From assembly GCA_035633255.1 (NCBI GenBank), contig DASQFD010000065.1, forward strand, positions 1 through 27,115: a stretch of 27,115 nt of DNA, in the 5' to 3' direction. Shown piece after piece: positions 7,319 to 15,439 of the stretch. Source of the DNA: DASQFD01 sp035633255. Lineage in GTDB: Bacteria; Actinomycetota; Actinomycetes; Actinomycetales; Dermatophilaceae. Under the pieces are notes generated by a model. The model ran no database searches and had not been told where the DNA came from. It worked only from the letters and a program-made list of their open reading frames with translations. Each line of letters opens with the position of its first letter. The first letter of the stretch is position 1. Made by a program: the position numbers and the translations under genes.

Positions 7319-8926
7319 ATGCTCGTGCCCGATGCGGCGATGACCCAGATCTGGCGCTCCACCCTGGAGGTCCTCGACGCGGACGGGATCCCGGTCCAGC
7401 AGCGGGCCTTCCTCTCCCTCGCCCAGCTCATCGGCCGCATCGACGACACCGCGCTGCTGGCGGTGCCCAACGACTTCACCAAGGACGTCGTCGAGACCCG
7501 GCTGCGCCAGCGGGTCACCGACACCCTGTGCCAGCAGTTCGGCTCCGAGGTCCGGCTCGCCGTCACGGTGGACGCCTCCCTCGCCGATCCGGCACCGGGC
7601 GACGAGACCACCACGGGCCTGGAGCCGGCGCCCGGCGCCGAGCCCGCCCTCGACGCGGCCGGGCGCAGGGCGCAACGGCGCCGGGAGCTCGACGAGATGG
7701 ACGGCCTGGACAGCACCGACGGGCCGGACGACGACCCCGTCGGCCCCGCCGTCTCCCTCGACCTGCGGCTCGCGGACCACGCGGCGGGTGCCGGACTGGC
7801 CACCGGGACACCGGCGCCGGCGCACCTGGGGTCCTCGGGCGCGCCGAGGCTTCGCCGGGTCCGACCGGGGGAGAGCGTTCCCGAGCAGGTGGAGCTGACC
7901 CGGCTCAACCCCAAGTACACCTTCGACACCTTCGTCATCGGCGCGAGCAACCGCTTCGCCCACGCGGCGGCGGTCGCCGTGGCCGAGGCTCCCGCCAAGG
8001 CGTACAACCCGCTGTTCATCTACGGCGAGTCGGGCCTGGGCAAGACCCACCTCCTGCACGCCATCGGGCACTACGCGCGCAACCTCTTCCCGCACGTCAA
8101 GGTGCGCTACGTGAACTCCGAGGAGTTCACCAACGACTTCATCAACAGCATCCGCGACGACAAGGCGGCGAACTTCCAGCGGCGCTACCGCGAGGTCGAC
8201 GTGCTGCTCATCGACGACGTGCAGTTCCTCCAGGGAAAGCTGCAGACCCAGGAGGAGTTCTTCCACACCTTCAACACCCTGCACAACGCCAACAAGCAGG
8301 TCGTCATCACCAGCGACCAGCCACCGAAGGCGCTCGCCGGCTTCGAGGAGCGGATGCGCAGCCGCTTCGAGTGGGGGCTGCTCACCGACGTCCAGCCGCC
8401 CGACCTCGAGACCCGCATCGCCATCCTGCGCAAGAAGGCCATCCAGGAGCGGCTCTCCTGCGGCGACGACGTGCTGGAGTTCATCGCCTCGCGGATCTCG
8501 ACCAACATCCGTGAGCTGGAGGGGGCCCTGATCCGGGTCACCGCGTTCGCGAGCCTGAACCGGCAGGCCGTGGACCTCAGCCTCGCCGAGATCGTCCTGA
8601 AGGACCTCATCCCCAACGACGCCGGCAGCCAGATCACCAGCGCGACGATCATGGCCCAGACGGCGTCCTACTTCGGGCTCAGCCTGGACGACCTGCAGGG
8701 CCAGTCGCGCTCGCGGGTGCTGGTGACGGCCCGTCAGATCGCGATGTACCTCTGCCGGGAGCTGACCGACCTCTCGCTGCCCAAGATCGGTCAGCAGTTC
8801 GGCGGGCGGGACCACACGACCGTCATGCACGCCGACAAGAAGATCCGCCAGCTCATGGCCGAGCGCCGGGCGATCTACAACCAGGTGACCGAGCTGACCA
8901 ACCGGATCAAGCAGCAGTCCCACTGA
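7319..8926 (+). CDS. dnaA: Chromosomal replication initiator DnaA
   Basis: 535 aa from ATG at 7319; GAGAGGA ends about 4 nt before it. GTG at 7325 (better spacing) and ATG at 7340 are alternative starts. DnaA-ATP binds oriC boxes, melts the duplex and loads the helicase. Domain I covers about residues 8-90 (QIWRSTLEVL ... QRAFLSLAQLIG). Domain II is an acidic, poorly conserved linker to about 190. The AAA+ domain begins at LNPKYTFDTFVIGASNRFAHAAA, with Walker A GESGLGKT (236-243) and Walker B VLLIDDVQF (295-303). Domain IV ends with the DNA-binding signature RDHTTVMHADKKI (from 497). Complete and ordinary for an actinobacterium. Confidence 0.98.
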   Translation: MLVPDAAMTQIWRSTLEVLDADGIPVQQRAFLSLAQLIGRIDDTALLAVPNDFTKDVVETRLRQRVTDTLCQQFGSEVRLAVTVDASLADPAPGDETTTGLEPAPGAEPALDAAGRRAQRRRELDEMDGLDSTDGPDDDPVGPAVSLDLRLADHAAGAGLATGTPAPAHLGSSGAPRLRRVRPGESVPEQVELTRLNPKYTFDTFVIGASNRFAHAAAVAVAEAPAKAYNPLFIYGESGLGKTHLLHAIGHYARNLFPHVKVRYVNSEEFTNDFINSIRDDKAANFQRRYREVDVLLIDDVQFLQGKLQTQEEFFHTFNTLHNANKQVVITSDQPPKALAGFEERMRSRFEWGLLTDVQPPDLETRIAILRKKAIQERLSCGDDVLEFIASRISTNIRELEGALIRVTAFASLNRQAVDLSLAEIVLKDLIPNDAGSQITSATIMAQTASYFGLSLDDLQGQSRSRVLVTARQIAMYLCRELTDLSLPKIGQQFGGRDHTTVMHADKKIRQLMAERRAIYNQVTELTNRIKQQSH

Positions 8927-9618
8927 GGCCACTGAGGCCATTGTCGTTCGTCGCGTCATCCACAGCCCCGTCCACAGGCATGGGGACAACGGGCGCACTG
9001 TCGGCCGGCCAACGCTAGTGACCTGGTGCGTTCGACCCGTCGCTCCCGTGGACAACCTGTGGACGGCTCCTCGAAGCGCCCCGCCCCGCGGTGATCGGCG
9101 GGTTTTCCACAGCCTGCTGTGGAGGGCTGTGGATCACGCGGCCCGTCCCGTGGACGGCAGCCGACCGCCGGTGGACCGGCCCGGGACGACCGGGACGGGC
9201 CCACAGGACGCTTGCCCCCGTCCACCGCTCCTCCACCGGTCGTCCACCGGCACGACACGCGAGGTGACCTGCGGGCTCGAGGCCTCGTCCACAGCGTCCA
9301 CACCACCGATGACGATGATGGGACCTCACTCTTTCCAGGTATGCCCCGACCACCATGGCTCGACCGGTCCCCGGTGTGGTTCCTATAGCCGGTGCCTCGA
9401 GCCCATGCCTCAGACCCACCGGCGCGCGCCGGACGGGGTGCGGCGAAGGACAGGGTCCCCCGCCGACGCGGGGAAGCCGCGCGAGCCCGAGCACGGGTGC
9501 ACTAGTGTCGGGTCCCCCGGAGCCGCCCCGGCCCTCTCCGCGCGCCGTCGCGCGGCCTCCGGGCCTGCGACACGACGTGGCACGGGGAGCACCCCGTGCC
9601 GGATAGGGCGGTAATGCC
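8927..9618. other. oriC: Replication origin oriC (dnaA-dnaN intergenic)
   Basis: 692 bp without a gene between dnaA and dnaN, the standard actinobacterial origin position. Nine-base DnaA-box-like sequences ending in TCCACA or close variants occur at 8956, 8968, 9103, 9285 and 9294 (plus strand) and 8981, 9047, 9058, 9118, 9128 and 9149 (minus strand). The nearest to consensus are TTGTCCACG (9047-9055, minus), TTGTCCCCA (8981-8989, minus) and TTTTCCACA (9103-9111). From 9303 to 9618 boxes stop; that part holds one GTATGCC word (9339-9345) and must contain the dnaN promoter, which I cannot locate confidently. No clear AT-rich unwinding element is visible. Confidence 0.88.
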
Positions 9619-10761
9619 GTGAAGTTCCGCGTCGAGCGCGACGTGCTGGCCGAAGCCGTGACCTGGGTGGCGCGCGGGCTCCCGACCCGACCGCCGGTGC
9701 CGATTCTCGCCGGCCTGCTCCTGGAGGCGTCCCTCGACGACACGGGTGGCTCGCTGACGCTCTCCGCCTTCGACTACGAGGTGTCGGCCCGCATCACCGT
9801 CCCCGCCGAGGTCAGCGAGGCAGGCACCGCGCTGGTGCTCGGGCGCCTGCTCGCCGACATCTCCCGCAACCTGCCGTCGCGCCCGGTCGAGGTCGCCACC
9901 AGCGGCTCGAAGGTCGCCCTCACCTGCGGGTCCTCACGATTCAGCCTGCTGCTCATGCCGGCCGAGGACTACCCGACCCTGCCCAGCGCGCCCGAGCCGA
10001 CCGGGACCGTGGACGGGCACCTGTTCACCCAGGCGGTCGGTCAGGTCTCCGTGGCGGCGGACCGCGGCGACACCCTGCCGATCCTCACCGGGGTCCGGGT
10101 GGAGATCGACGGGGACCGGATGACCCTGCTCGCCACCGACCGCTACCGGCTGGCCATGCGGGAGCTCACCTGGAACCCCAGTGACGCCGACGCCAGCCAC
10201 GTCGTGCTCGTGCCGGCCCGCACGCTCGCCGAGACGGCCCGCTCCCTCGGCGCCGTCGGCTCGGTCGACGTCGCCATCGGCGGTGCCGCCGGCGGTGACG
10301 GGCTGGTGGGCTTCGAGGCCGGAGCGCGCCGCACGACCACCCGGCTGCTGGACGGGGAGTACCCCAAGGTCAGCTCCATCTTCCCGACCAGCTCGGAGAC
10401 CGAGGCGGTGCTCTCCACCGCCGAGCTGAGCGAGGCCGTCAAGCGGGTCGCCCTGGTGGCGGAGCGCAACACCCCGGTGCGGCTGCGCTTCAGCGAGGGA
10501 CAGGTCGTGATCGAGGCCGGCACCGGCGAGGACGCCCAGGCGTCCGAGGCCGTCGAGGCCACCGTGACCGGGCCGGAGATCGAGATCGCCTTCAACCCGC
10601 ACTTCCTCCTCGACGGGCTGGGAGCGGTGGGCACGGCATACACGCGGGTGTCCTTCACCCATGCCTCCCGGCCGGCGGTGCTCACGGGGCAGGCGGACGC
10701 GGACGCGGAGCCGGACACGTCCTACCGCTACGTCCTCATGCCGGTGCGCTTCGCCTCCTGA
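9619..10761 (+). CDS. dnaN: DNA polymerase III beta subunit (sliding clamp)
   Basis: 380 aa from GTG (E. coli beta is 366). The homodimeric ring tethers polymerase to DNA and recruits other repair factors. The start KFRVERDVLAEAVTWVARGLPTRPPVPILAGLLLEA matches clamp N-termini, and the C-terminus YRYVLMPVRF is the conserved end strand. Middle signatures include DRGDTLPILTGVRVEIDGD, LLATDRYRLAMRE and LLDGEYPKVSSIFP. An AGGGCGG lies about 10 nt before the GTG. Followed by a 143-bp gap before gnd. Confidence 0.98.
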   Translation: MKFRVERDVLAEAVTWVARGLPTRPPVPILAGLLLEASLDDTGGSLTLSAFDYEVSARITVPAEVSEAGTALVLGRLLADISRNLPSRPVEVATSGSKVALTCGSSRFSLLLMPAEDYPTLPSAPEPTGTVDGHLFTQAVGQVSVAADRGDTLPILTGVRVEIDGDRMTLLATDRYRLAMRELTWNPSDADASHVVLVPARTLAETARSLGAVGSVDVAIGGAAGGDGLVGFEAGARRTTTRLLDGEYPKVSSIFPTSSETEAVLSTAELSEAVKRVALVAERNTPVRLRFSEGQVVIEAGTGEDAQASEAVEATVTGPEIEIAFNPHFLLDGLGAVGTAYTRVSFTHASRPAVLTGQADADAEPDTSYRYVLMPVRFAS

Positions 10762-10813
10762 CCGGGTCGCGAGCCGCCGCGGACGTGGGCCACGGGCGTA
10801 GCGTCCCCCCCGA

Positions 10814-10885
10814 GATCCACCCCAGGACATCACCCAGGACATCACCCCAAACATCACCCTCGGACCACCCTCGGACATCACCCGC
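10814..10885. repeat. 12-bp tandem repeat upstream of gnd
   Basis: Copies of a GACATCACCC word start at 10826, 10838, 10850 (AACATCACCC) and 10874, with degenerate ones at 10814 and 10862, an exact 12-bp period. It ends about 20 nt before the gnd start codon. Function unknown. Confidence 0.7.
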
Positions 10886-10904
10886 GACCTCGAAGGGCAC
10901 CACC

Positions 10905-12074
10905 ATGCAGATGGGACTCGTCGGCCTGGGCAAGATGGGCGCCAGCATGCGCGAGCGGCTGCGCCGCGCGGGGCACGAGGTGGTCGGCTTCGACCGCAAC
11001 CCGGACGTGTCCGACGCCGCCTCGCTGGACGACCTCGTGGGCCGGCTCGCGGCACCGCGGACGGTGTGGGTCATGGTCCCCGCCGGGGACCCGACCCGCG
11101 GCACCGTGCGCGACCTCGCCGACCGGCTCGAGGCCGGTGACCTGGTCGTCGACGGCGGCAACTCCCGGTTCACCGACGACCTCGAGAACGACGCGATGCT
11201 CGCCGAGAAGGGCATCGGCTACCTCGACTGCGGGGTGTCCGGCGGCATCTGGGGCCTGGACAACGGCTACGGCCTGATGGTCGGCGGTCGGGCCGAGCAC
11301 GTCGAGCGCGCGATGCCGGTCTTCGACGCCCTGCGGCCGGAGGGGCCTCGTGACGAGGGCTTCGTGCACGCCGGGCGGGTGGGGGCCGGGCACTACACGA
11401 AGATGGTCCACAACGGGATCGAGTACGGCCTCATGCAGGCGTATGCCGAGGGCTACGAGCTGCTGCTCCGCAAGGACATCGTCGAGGACGTCCCGGGGGC
11501 CTTCAAGGCGTGGAGCCGCGGCACCGTCGTCCGCTCCTGGCTGCTCGACCTCATGGTCAAGGCCCTGGAGGAGAACCCCTCCCTGGACGACGTCTCCGAC
11601 TACACCGTGGACTCCGGCGAGGGGCGGTGGACGGTCGAGGAGGCCCTGGCCCTCTCCGTGCCGATGCCGGTGATCTCCGCCTCGATCTTCGCGCGGTTCG
11701 CCTCCCGCCAGCAGGTCTCGCCGGCGATGCAGGCCGTCTCCGCGCTGCGCGGCCAGTTCGGTGGCCACGAGGTGATGACCACGGCCCAGGGCGAGGAGCT
11801 GCGGGCCGAGGCGAGCAGTGGCCCGGCCGGCGCCGAGGACGCACGGCGCGGGGAGAAGGCGCGGATCCGCCGGGCCCGGACCCCGCAGGAGGCGGCCGAG
11901 ATGGGTCGGGACGCCCGGGCCGCCGGGCCGTCCTCCGGGACCGGCTCCACTCGCGGGGATGCCGGCGGTGCCGCTGACGCCGGGCCCACCTCGGGCACCG
12001 GCTCGACCGGGACCGGCTCCTCGGGCTCGGGCTCCGGCTCCGGCTCCGGCTCGGGCTCGGCGGGCGGCGCCTGA
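10905..12074 (+). CDS. gnd: 6-phosphogluconate dehydrogenase, decarboxylating (short GndA type)
   Basis: 389 aa from ATG (AAGGG 8 nt upstream). Oxidatively decarboxylates 6-phosphogluconate to ribulose 5-phosphate. Rossmann loop GLVGLGKMG at residues 4-12; then WVMVPAGDPT, VVDGGNSRFTDD, DCGVSGGIWG and the catalytic helix HYTKMVHNGIEYGLMQAYAEGYELL. The shorter length of the core (about 305 aa) and the GLDNGYGLMVGG loop fit the NAD-preferring YqeC/GndA group that actinobacteria keep between dnaN and recF; the cofactor preference is inferred. Residues after about 305 are a low-complexity tail ending in a run of Ser-Gly dipeptides. recF starts 4 nt after the stop. Confidence 0.94.
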   Translation: MQMGLVGLGKMGASMRERLRRAGHEVVGFDRNPDVSDAASLDDLVGRLAAPRTVWVMVPAGDPTRGTVRDLADRLEAGDLVVDGGNSRFTDDLENDAMLAEKGIGYLDCGVSGGIWGLDNGYGLMVGGRAEHVERAMPVFDALRPEGPRDEGFVHAGRVGAGHYTKMVHNGIEYGLMQAYAEGYELLLRKDIVEDVPGAFKAWSRGTVVRSWLLDLMVKALEENPSLDDVSDYTVDSGEGRWTVEEALALSVPMPVISASIFARFASRQQVSPAMQAVSALRGQFGGHEVMTTAQGEELRAEASSGPAGAEDARRGEKARIRRARTPQEAAEMGRDARAAGPSSGTGSTRGDAGGAADAGPTSGTGSTGTGSSGSGSGSGSGSGSAGGA

Positions 12075-12078
12075 CCGG

Positions 12079-13410
12079 GTGTACGTCCGGCACCTCTCCG
12101 TCGCGGACTTCCGCAGCTACCCCGCCGCGGAGCTCCCCCTGGAGCCGGGGGTGACCACCCTCGTGGGCCTGAACGGCCAGGGCAAGACCAACCTCGTCGA
12201 GGCGGTCGGCTACCTCGCCACCCTGTCCAGCCACCGGGTCGCGACCGACGCGCCGCTGGTGCGGGCCGGGGCCGAGCGTGCGGTGGTCCGGGGGGCGGTG
12301 GTGCGGGACGGCCGGGAGACGCTCGTCGAGCTCGAGCTCAACCCCGGCCGCGCGAACCGCGCCCGCCTCAACCGGTCACCGGTCACCCGGCCGCGCGACG
12401 TCCTCGGGACCCTGCGGACGGTGCTCTTCGCCCCGGAGGACCTCGCGCTCGTCAAGGGCGACCCGGCCGAGCGCCGCCGATTCCTCGACGACCTCCTCGT
12501 CGCGCGCCAGCCCCGATGGGCCGGCGTGCGCGGCGACCTCGACCGGGTGCTCCGCCAGCGCAACGCGCTGCTGCGCTCTGCGGGACCGGTGCTCCGCCGG
12601 GGGGCGCGGGGCCCCCGCGCCGCCGGGAGGGGGTCGACCCCGCCGGGGGGTGAGCAGGCCACCGAGCGCGAGTCGGCGCTGCACACCCTCGGCGTGTGGG
12701 ACGCCCAGCTGGCGCAGCTGGCGGCCCCGCTGCTCTACGCCCGGCTGCGGCTCGTGCGCGACCTCGGCCCCCACCTGGATCGCGCCTACGACGAGGTCAG
12801 CGCCGCCCGCGCCGGTGCCCGGCTGACCTACCGCTCCTCGCTGCGGGAGCCGGCCGCCGCCCGCATCGCGGCGGGGGAGGTGCCGGAGACCGACGAGCTG
12901 CACGCGGAGGTCCTGGCGAGCCTGCAGGAGGTGCACGCGGCGGAGGTGGAGCGCGGCGTGTCCCTGGTGGGACCGCACCGCGACGACCTCGTCCTGTCGC
13001 TGGGCGACCTGCCGGCCAAGGGCTACGCCAGCCACGGGGAGTCCTGGAGCTTCGCGCTGGGGCTGCGGCTGGCGGCATACGAGGTGCTGCGGCACGACCT
13101 GCGCGACGACCCGGTGCTGGTCCTCGACGACGTCTTCGCCGAGCTGGACACCGGCCGGCGCGAGCGGCTCGCGGCCCTGGTCGGCGACTGCGAGCAGGTG
13201 CTCGTCACCGCGGCGGTGCCCGAGGACGTGCCGGCCGTCCTGCGCGGGCGGACGTATGCCGTCCGGCTCGGCCGGGTCGGCCCGGTGGACGAGGTGCCGG
13301 TGGACCCAGTGCCGGTGGACGAGGTGCCGGTCGACGAGGGGCTGGAAGAGGTGCCGGTGGGGGAGCCGGTCGGGGAGGGGCCCCCGGAGGAGGTCGCGGC
13401 CGGTGCCTGA
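12079..13410 (+). CDS. recF: RecF recombination/repair ATPase
   Basis: 443 aa from GTG, 4 nt after gnd. RecF is an SMC/ABC-like ATPase that with RecO and RecR loads RecA at gaps. Seen: YVRHLSVADFRSY start, Walker A GLNGQGKT (30-37), PEDLALVKGDPAERRRFLDDLL, VSLVGPHRDDLVL, signature ASHGESWSFALGLRLAAYEVLR and Walker B VLVLDDVFAELD. No Shine-Dalgarno is obvious, so translation probably depends on gnd. The middle contains a Gly/Arg/Pro-rich insert (RRGARGPRAAGRG) and the last about 45 residues are repeats of VDEVP/VDPVP, both absent from typical 360-aa RecF. The end overlaps dciA by 8 nt. Confidence 0.96.
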   Translation: MYVRHLSVADFRSYPAAELPLEPGVTTLVGLNGQGKTNLVEAVGYLATLSSHRVATDAPLVRAGAERAVVRGAVVRDGRETLVELELNPGRANRARLNRSPVTRPRDVLGTLRTVLFAPEDLALVKGDPAERRRFLDDLLVARQPRWAGVRGDLDRVLRQRNALLRSAGPVLRRGARGPRAAGRGSTPPGGEQATERESALHTLGVWDAQLAQLAAPLLYARLRLVRDLGPHLDRAYDEVSAARAGARLTYRSSLREPAAARIAAGEVPETDELHAEVLASLQEVHAAEVERGVSLVGPHRDDLVLSLGDLPAKGYASHGESWSFALGLRLAAYEVLRHDLRDDPVLVLDDVFAELDTGRRERLAALVGDCEQVLVTAAVPEDVPAVLRGRTYAVRLGRVGPVDEVPVDPVPVDEVPVDEGLEEVPVGEPVGEGPPEEVAAGA

Positions 13411-13990
13411 CGACGGCGAGCGCGACCCCACCGTCCCCACCGTCCCTGCCGAGGAGGGAGGCGACGCGGCGCCGGAGGCTGCGGCGGGCCGGGTGGAGGG
13501 GGACCCGCTCGACGCGGCGGCCTCGGCGCTGGCCCGGGCCCGCGCCGCGGCCCGCGCCAAGGGGCTGCGACCCGGCTCGCGGGTCCGCCGTCGCCGTCGC
13601 GACCTGCCGGCGGCAGCACGTGGTCCGGCGGGACGGGACCCGCGGCTGCTCGGCGACGAGCTGGACGCCCTCGTCGTCGAGCGCGGCTGGGAGGTCGACG
13701 TGGCGGTCGGCGCGGTCGTGGGCAGGTGGCCGCAGATCGTCGGGGCGGAGATCTCCGCGCACTGCGCGCCCGTGGACTTCGCCGAGGGGGTGCTGACGGT
13801 GCGGGCCGACTCCACCGCGTGGGCCACCCAGCTGCGCCTGCTGGCCTCCTCGCTGCTCACCCGCCTGGCGGCGGAGACCGGCGAGGGCACCGTGGCGGAG
13901 ATCCGGGTGGTCGGGCCCAGCGCGCCGTCGTGGTCACGGGGCGCACGCCGGGTCTCCGACGGGCGCGGCCCGCGCGACACCTACGGCTGA
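13403..13990 (+). CDS. dciA: DciA-like protein (DUF721/DciA family)
   Basis: 195 aa from GTG inside the recF 3' end. The C-terminal half is a DUF721/DciA domain: VVGRWPQIVGAEISAHCAPVDFAEGVLTVRADSTAWATQLRLLASSLLTRL. The N-terminal half is acidic low complexity, then a basic GLRPGSRVRRRRRDL segment. DciA proteins act in loading or operating the replicative helicase DnaB in bacteria lacking DnaC/DnaI; in actinobacteria this recF neighbour is needed for normal replication. Converges on tetR with a 10-nt tail-to-tail overlap. Confidence 0.88.
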   Translation: MPDDGERDPTVPTVPAEEGGDAAPEAAAGRVEGDPLDAAASALARARAAARAKGLRPGSRVRRRRRDLPAAARGPAGRDPRLLGDELDALVVERGWEVDVAVGAVVGRWPQIVGAEISAHCAPVDFAEGVLTVRADSTAWATQLRLLASSLLTRLAAETGEGTVAEIRVVGPSAPSWSRGARRVSDGRGPRDTYG

Positions 13991-14793
13991 GCAGTGCGGC
14001 CGGAGACGCCCCGACCGGCAGCACGCGAGCGTCGCGCGACGGGGAGCCGCCCGTCCGCGGCCGGCGTGGCGGCCGCCGAATGCTCGCTCCGGAGGGACGC
14101 CAGGGCCAGCCGGGTGCCGTGCTCGTGCAGCACACCGGGCTCGGTGAACGTGCCCTCGCCGAACTGCCCGAACACCTCCAGGCTGACCGACCCGACCACG
14201 CTCGCCCACAGGTGGACCGCGCGCGCGATCACCTCGGGCCGGTTCCCGAGGCCGAGGTCCTCGGCCACCGCGCTCAGCTCCGCCACGGTTCGCCGCCGCA
14301 CCGCGGTGTCGTGGGCGACCGGCCCAGCGGACTCCGACACCACCTCCCCGGCGGCCACGCCCTCGGCCACCAGGGCGACCAGGGCGCGAACCACACGAGT
14401 GCCGGGCTCGAGGGTCTCCGCCGGCGGTGCGGCATAACCCGGGACCGGGCTGCCGTAGAGCAGGGCGTAGCGCGCGGGCTCGGCGACGGCCCAGGCCCGG
14501 AACGTCGCTGCGGCAACCACGACGCGCTCGTCCCACGCCCGGTCCGCCGCCGCGGCCACCGCGGCGTCGACGGCGCTGCCGAGCTCGGTGTAGGCATCGA
14601 CGACCAGGAGGGTGAGGAGCGCGTCGCGGTCGGTGACGTAGCGGTACACCGCCGAGGACACCACCCCGACGTCCCGGGCCACCGCGCGCAGCGAGAGGCT
14701 CGCCGCACCGTGCTCGGTGAGGTGCCGTCGGCCGGCGACGAGGATCGCCGAGGTGACCTGCTCCCGTCGCTGCGCCCGCACACCACCGGCCAT
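13981..14793 (-). CDS. TetR/AcrR-family transcriptional regulator
   Basis: 270 aa from ATG. N-terminal helix-turn-helix: QVTSAILVAGRRHLTEHGAASLSLRAVARDVGVVSSAVYRYVTDRDALLTLLV (about residues 12-63), the classical TetR pattern with the YRYV recognition end. The C-terminal half looks like the WHG-type TetR ligand domain (FRAWAVAEPARYALLYGSPVPGY). The ligand is unknown. It is divergent from the oxidoreductase gene at 14900, and two identical-core palindromes lie between them, so it most likely represses itself and that neighbour. Longer in-frame readings would start within the operator. The end is low complexity. Confidence 0.9.
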   Translation of the reverse strand: MAGGVRAQRREQVTSAILVAGRRHLTEHGAASLSLRAVARDVGVVSSAVYRYVTDRDALLTLLVVDAYTELGSAVDAAVAAAADRAWDERVVVAAATFRAWAVAEPARYALLYGSPVPGYAAPPAETLEPGTRVVRALVALVAEGVAAGEVVSESAGPVAHDTAVRRRTVAELSAVAEDLGLGNRPEVIARAVHLWASVVGSVSLEVFGQFGEGTFTEPGVLHEHGTRLALASLRSEHSAAATPAADGRLPVARRSRAAGRGVSGRTAQP

Positions 14794-14814
14794 GGCACGA
14801 TTCTCGCATGAATG

Positions 14815-14827
14815 AGAGCATTGCTCT
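14815..14827. promoter_or_regulatory. Probable TetR operator 1
   Basis: AGAGCATTGCTCT is a perfect 13-bp palindrome (odd centre) 22 bp upstream of the tetR start. Its core GAGCAnTGCTC recurs once more in the same intergenic gap. Confidence 0.65.
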
Positions 14828-14865
14828 TGTATTTCGAGGCACACGATGGGATCGTCGACAAACAC

Positions 14866-14876
14866 GAGCAGTGCTC
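14866..14876. promoter_or_regulatory. Probable TetR operator 2
   Basis: GAGCAGTGCTC repeats the core of operator 1 with centre 50 bp away (about five helical turns), 24 bp before the start of the divergent oxidoreductase gene. One operator per promoter is the simplest reading. Confidence 0.65.
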
Positions 14877-14899
14877 ACACTTCACGAGGAGAGACCGTC

Positions 14900-15397
14900 A
14901 TGACCGATCCGCCGACCGGCAGCCAGGGCGGGGACCCGTCCCCTGCGCGCTACGTCGCCCCGGGCGGCCGCACCGACCGATGGAGCACGGCCGTCGTCCG
15001 GTGGCTCACCGCGCACGGCGTGAGCGTCCTCGGCTCCCGGGTCCTCACGGTGCCCGGCCGGCGGACGGGCCGTCCGCGGTCCGTGCCGGTCAACCTGCTC
15101 AGGCTCGGGCCGGAGCGCTACCTGCTCGCGCCTCGGGGCAACACCGAGTGGGTGCGCAACGTCCGCGCCGCCGGGGGTGCCACCCTGCGGGTCGGCCGGC
15201 GGGTCGAGGAGGTCTCGCTGGTCGAGGTGCCGGTGGGCGATCGGCTCCCCGCACTGCGCCAGTACCTGCGCCGCTGGGGCTGGGAGGTGGGCCGGCTCGT
15301 CGAGGGACTGAACGCCGCCTCCACCGACGCCGAGCTCGCCGCCGCGGCACCCGGCATACCCGTCTTCCAGGTGGTGACGCCCTCGCCCGGGGGCTGA
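14900..15397 (+). CDS. Deazaflavin (F420)-dependent nitroreductase-family protein
   Basis: 165 aa from ATG; AGGAGA 7 nt upstream. Belongs to the DDN-like split-beta-barrel family: RVLTVPGRRTGRPRSVPVNLL, then RYLLAPRGNTEWVRNVRAAGGATLRVGRR, the usual arrangement of a phosphate-binding loop, a beta hairpin and the WvrNlra motif. Members use F420H2, or sometimes other flavins or heme-like cofactors, to reduce quinones and other hydrophobic substrates; substrate here is unknown. Its control by the divergent TetR with a palindromic operator suggests an inducible detoxification role, which is inference. One rare ATA codon at the GTATGCC word (15353-15359). Confidence 0.85.
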   Translation: MTDPPTGSQGGDPSPARYVAPGGRTDRWSTAVVRWLTAHGVSVLGSRVLTVPGRRTGRPRSVPVNLLRLGPERYLLAPRGNTEWVRNVRAAGGATLRVGRRVEEVSLVEVPVGDRLPALRQYLRRWGWEVGRLVEGLNAASTDAELAAAAPGIPVFQVVTPSPGG

Positions 15398-15439
15398 CCC
15401 GGCGAGCCGGCCCGCCGGGCACGCGGCAGGATGGCGGGC

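Noticed and set aside
8921..8940. CACTGAGGC doubled at the dnaA stop as a regulatory repeat
   Set aside because: A single short duplication across the stop codon; no other evidence.
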